From: Nocardia nova SH22a
Lineage (GTDB): Bacteria; Actinomycetota; Actinomycetes; Mycobacteriales; Mycobacteriaceae
Assembly (NCBI RefSeq): GCF_000523235.1
Contig: NZ_CP006850.1
Span: 4,092,001 to 4,156,000 of the forward strand
DNA length: 64,000 bases
Direction of reading: 5' to 3'
In this document: positions 62,688 to 64,000 of the stretch, piece by piece
Position numbering within the stretch: the first letter of the stretch is position 1
Layout: the number at the start of each line of letters is the position of its first letter
Position numbers and translations under genes: made by a program
Notes under the pieces: generated by a model
Seen by the model: the letters and a program-made list of their open reading frames with translations, nothing else
The model's database searches: none
Told to the model about the DNA's origin: nothing

Positions 62688-64000
62688 ATGGGAGCAGGAG
62701 TGTGGGTGGATACTGCGGGAGCCCGCGAGATCGCTGAAGCGGCAATGGGATTCGACTGGACATGGACGCAGGCGAATGTGGAGGAGTTCGTCGCCGCTGT
62801 TGGGTGGGGTGAACCGGAGGACTCGACCGAGGAGGCGGTGTGGTTCGAATCGGTGACCGGCATGGTGGTGAACCAGCCGCGGGCGCGTGTGTTCGGTGCG
62901 GACGGTCGGGTGGATGCTGTCGTCGTCACGGTGGCCGATACGACGGATGAGGCGGACGAACTGGACCCGACGTTGGCGGTGGCATTTCACCAGGTGACGC
63001 TGGGGTTGTGGACTCGGTGGGATCCGCCGGCCGAGCAGAAGGTCCTGGCTGAGTTCGGCGCCAGTTGGATTTTCTCGAATGTCGTGGTTGGTGTGGGGAT
63101 AGGTGAGCGCTCGGTCGAGCTATGGCTCGTCGCTCCGGCGGAGCGACAGCGGGTGCGTGCTTCGGAGCAGCGGTCGATCAGCAACTTCACCTCCTCGACC
63201 GAATGGCGGGTCGGTGTCACGGCGATATCGATACTGGCGCAAGCAGATCCGGGCGATTGGTCGCGGTCGGCGGTGAACCCCATCGTGGACGCGATCGGAT
63301 GGAAGGCGGACACCGACGCGGAGGCCAAGTACGGCGGGTTGTGGTCGAAGTCCGGTGCCTGGTCGTTGCGGGTGGGCCGATCCGATCCCGGCGATCATCG
63401 CTACGGGTTCGGTGAGTTCTACGGTGCAGAGCTGTCGCTGCGCATTCCGAAAGACACTGCCCAGATCGCGTACCTCACAGCGCTCGACCTGTGCGTGCGC
63501 GAACTTGGCGCGCCTTCGTTCGTCGGTGGTCCACACGCCTTCGCCACATGGCGGCGAGGGCCGATCACGCTGACCTTGTCCCGGCTCGAGCCTCGGTTGG
63601 GCTCGGCCCAGATAGAGTTCGTTCTGCGACCGACCGAGGCCGTCGAGAACGAGGACTACACCCACTCGCAATGGGACGAACTGTGGGAGCCGTCGTGGTG
63701 GTGGCGGGTACGGCCCGACCGCGATGCCGACCGCTCCGACATTGTGGGCATGTACACGCCGGGTGCGCCGCTGGTGCGCGATTGGGAAGCGTTCGACGAG
63801 CGACTCGACAAGGTATTCGGTTCGCTTGGTGCCGACCTGCCGTGCATCTTCCGATTCGCCACGACGGTCGTATGGGCGATCACAACCGATACCCGACCGG
63901 GATTCGTTGCGCAGGGCTGGTTCTCCGGCGCTGAATGCCGGGTGGAGACTCATGACAACGACGAGATCGTGTTCCGTGACTTCCCCCCGGGCCGCGCGAG
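62688..64000 (+). CDS. Large unrecognised protein, 3' end outside window (possibly DUF6301-like)
   Basis: The frame opens at the ATG at 62688 and stays open for 437 codons to the window edge. The protein is Trp-rich and acidic, without signal peptide or membrane helix. Two stretches resemble each other: FDWTWTQANVEEFVAAVGW near the start and SAVNPIVDAIGWKADTD near residue 200, suggesting a duplicated domain. A third similar start may lie near SWWWRVRPD. The FDWTW...GW pattern recalls Nocardia DUF6301 proteins, but this is from memory and unverified. It is divergent from the multipass membrane protein, with 202 bp between. Confidence 0.65.
   Translation, partial: MGAGVWVDTAGAREIAEAAMGFDWTWTQANVEEFVAAVGWGEPEDSTEEAVWFESVTGMVVNQPRARVFGADGRVDAVVVTVADTTDEADELDPTLAVAFHQVTLGLWTRWDPPAEQKVLAEFGASWIFSNVVVGVGIGERSVELWLVAPAERQRVRASEQRSISNFTSSTEWRVGVTAISILAQADPGDWSRSAVNPIVDAIGWKADTDAEAKYGGLWSKSGAWSLRVGRSDPGDHRYGFGEFYGAELSLRIPKDTAQIAYLTALDLCVRELGAPSFVGGPHAFATWRRGPITLTLSRLEPRLGSAQIEFVLRPTEAVENEDYTHSQWDELWEPSWWWRVRPDRDADRSDIVGMYTPGAPLVRDWEAFDERLDKVFGSLGADLPCIFRFATTVVWAITTDTRPGFVAQGWFSGAECRVETHDNDEIVFRDFPPGRA

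Larger units (their letters stand above)
56230..64000. mobile_element. Probable genomic island, right end outside window
   Basis: The segment starts after an intact tRNA-Leu and contains a large serine recombinase, a broken toxin-antitoxin pair, a broken ISL3 transposase and unrecognised membrane or large proteins. Housekeeping genes stop at the tRNA. No att duplication could be identified; serine-recombinase sites need not duplicate the tRNA end. Boundaries are therefore tentative. Confidence 0.5.

Noticed and set aside
1..64000. CRISPR array, rRNA operon or replication origin
   Set aside because: No regularly spaced repeats, rRNA-like sequence or DnaA-box cluster was noticed on reading through.

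Overview
The window is high-GC, densely coded actinobacterial DNA. mshC (mycothiol synthesis), an mIHF-type integration host factor, an MTB12-like lipoprotein, DUF3090 and SCO1664-family genes, and a block that follows the Mycobacterium tuberculosis Rv2130c-Rv2141c order all point to the order Mycobacteriales. Gene content and size fit Nocardia best, but that genus call is an inference.

Layout. 1-3.0 kb: the end of an aromatic-ring flavoprotein hydroxylase, a TetR regulator and an exported ACMSD-like amidohydrolase. 3.2-6.4 kb looks like an old insertion: the 3' half of a tRNA-Met (a likely att scar), strong hairpins, an alkylsulfatase and a 248-bp segment with terminal inverted repeats. 6.4-12.2 kb: a PucR regulator and small stress or envelope genes (GreA-like, PRC-barrel/DUF2382, UBP zinc finger, YdcF-like). 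12.3-18.2 kb: TetR / aldo-keto reductase / TetX-like monooxygenase, then a membrane Ser/Thr kinase and an MHS-type transporter. 18.5-26.6 kb: an APC-superfamily transporter, a 1317-residue Pls/PosA-type synthetase with the architecture of epsilon-poly-L-lysine synthetase, and an M1 aminopeptidase behind it. 26.5-29.5 kb: a single SRPBCC-thiolase-crotonase fusion.

29.8-50 kb is the conserved core: mshC, SCO1664 family, DUF3090 and phosphatase, then (after inserted accessory genes) an Rv2137c-like gene, an LppL-like propeller, DUF5703, pyrD, fadD, a PEBP protein and an M20 peptidase. The accessory insert (34-43 kb) holds an aldo-keto reductase-like protein, a hemin-type ABC importer with a candidate iron box at its start codon, a secreted GH1 glycosidase, and an MTB12-like / RND / TetR unit whose last two genes overlap.

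50-56 kb: a lipoprotein, a sterol-desaturase-like hydroxylase, a NarL-class two-component pair, an HxlR regulator divergent from an imine-reductase-like enzyme with twin operators between them, mihF and tRNA-Leu(GAG). From the tRNA-Leu to the right edge the DNA looks like a decaying island: a large serine recombinase, a VbhA-like antitoxin with a frameshifted Fic toxin, a broken ISL3 transposase, a multipass membrane protein and a large unrecognised protein that runs off the window.

Many genes are translationally coupled by ATGA or GTGA overlaps, and convergent pairs are often separated by perfect bidirectional hairpins. No CRISPR array, rRNA or replication origin was seen.
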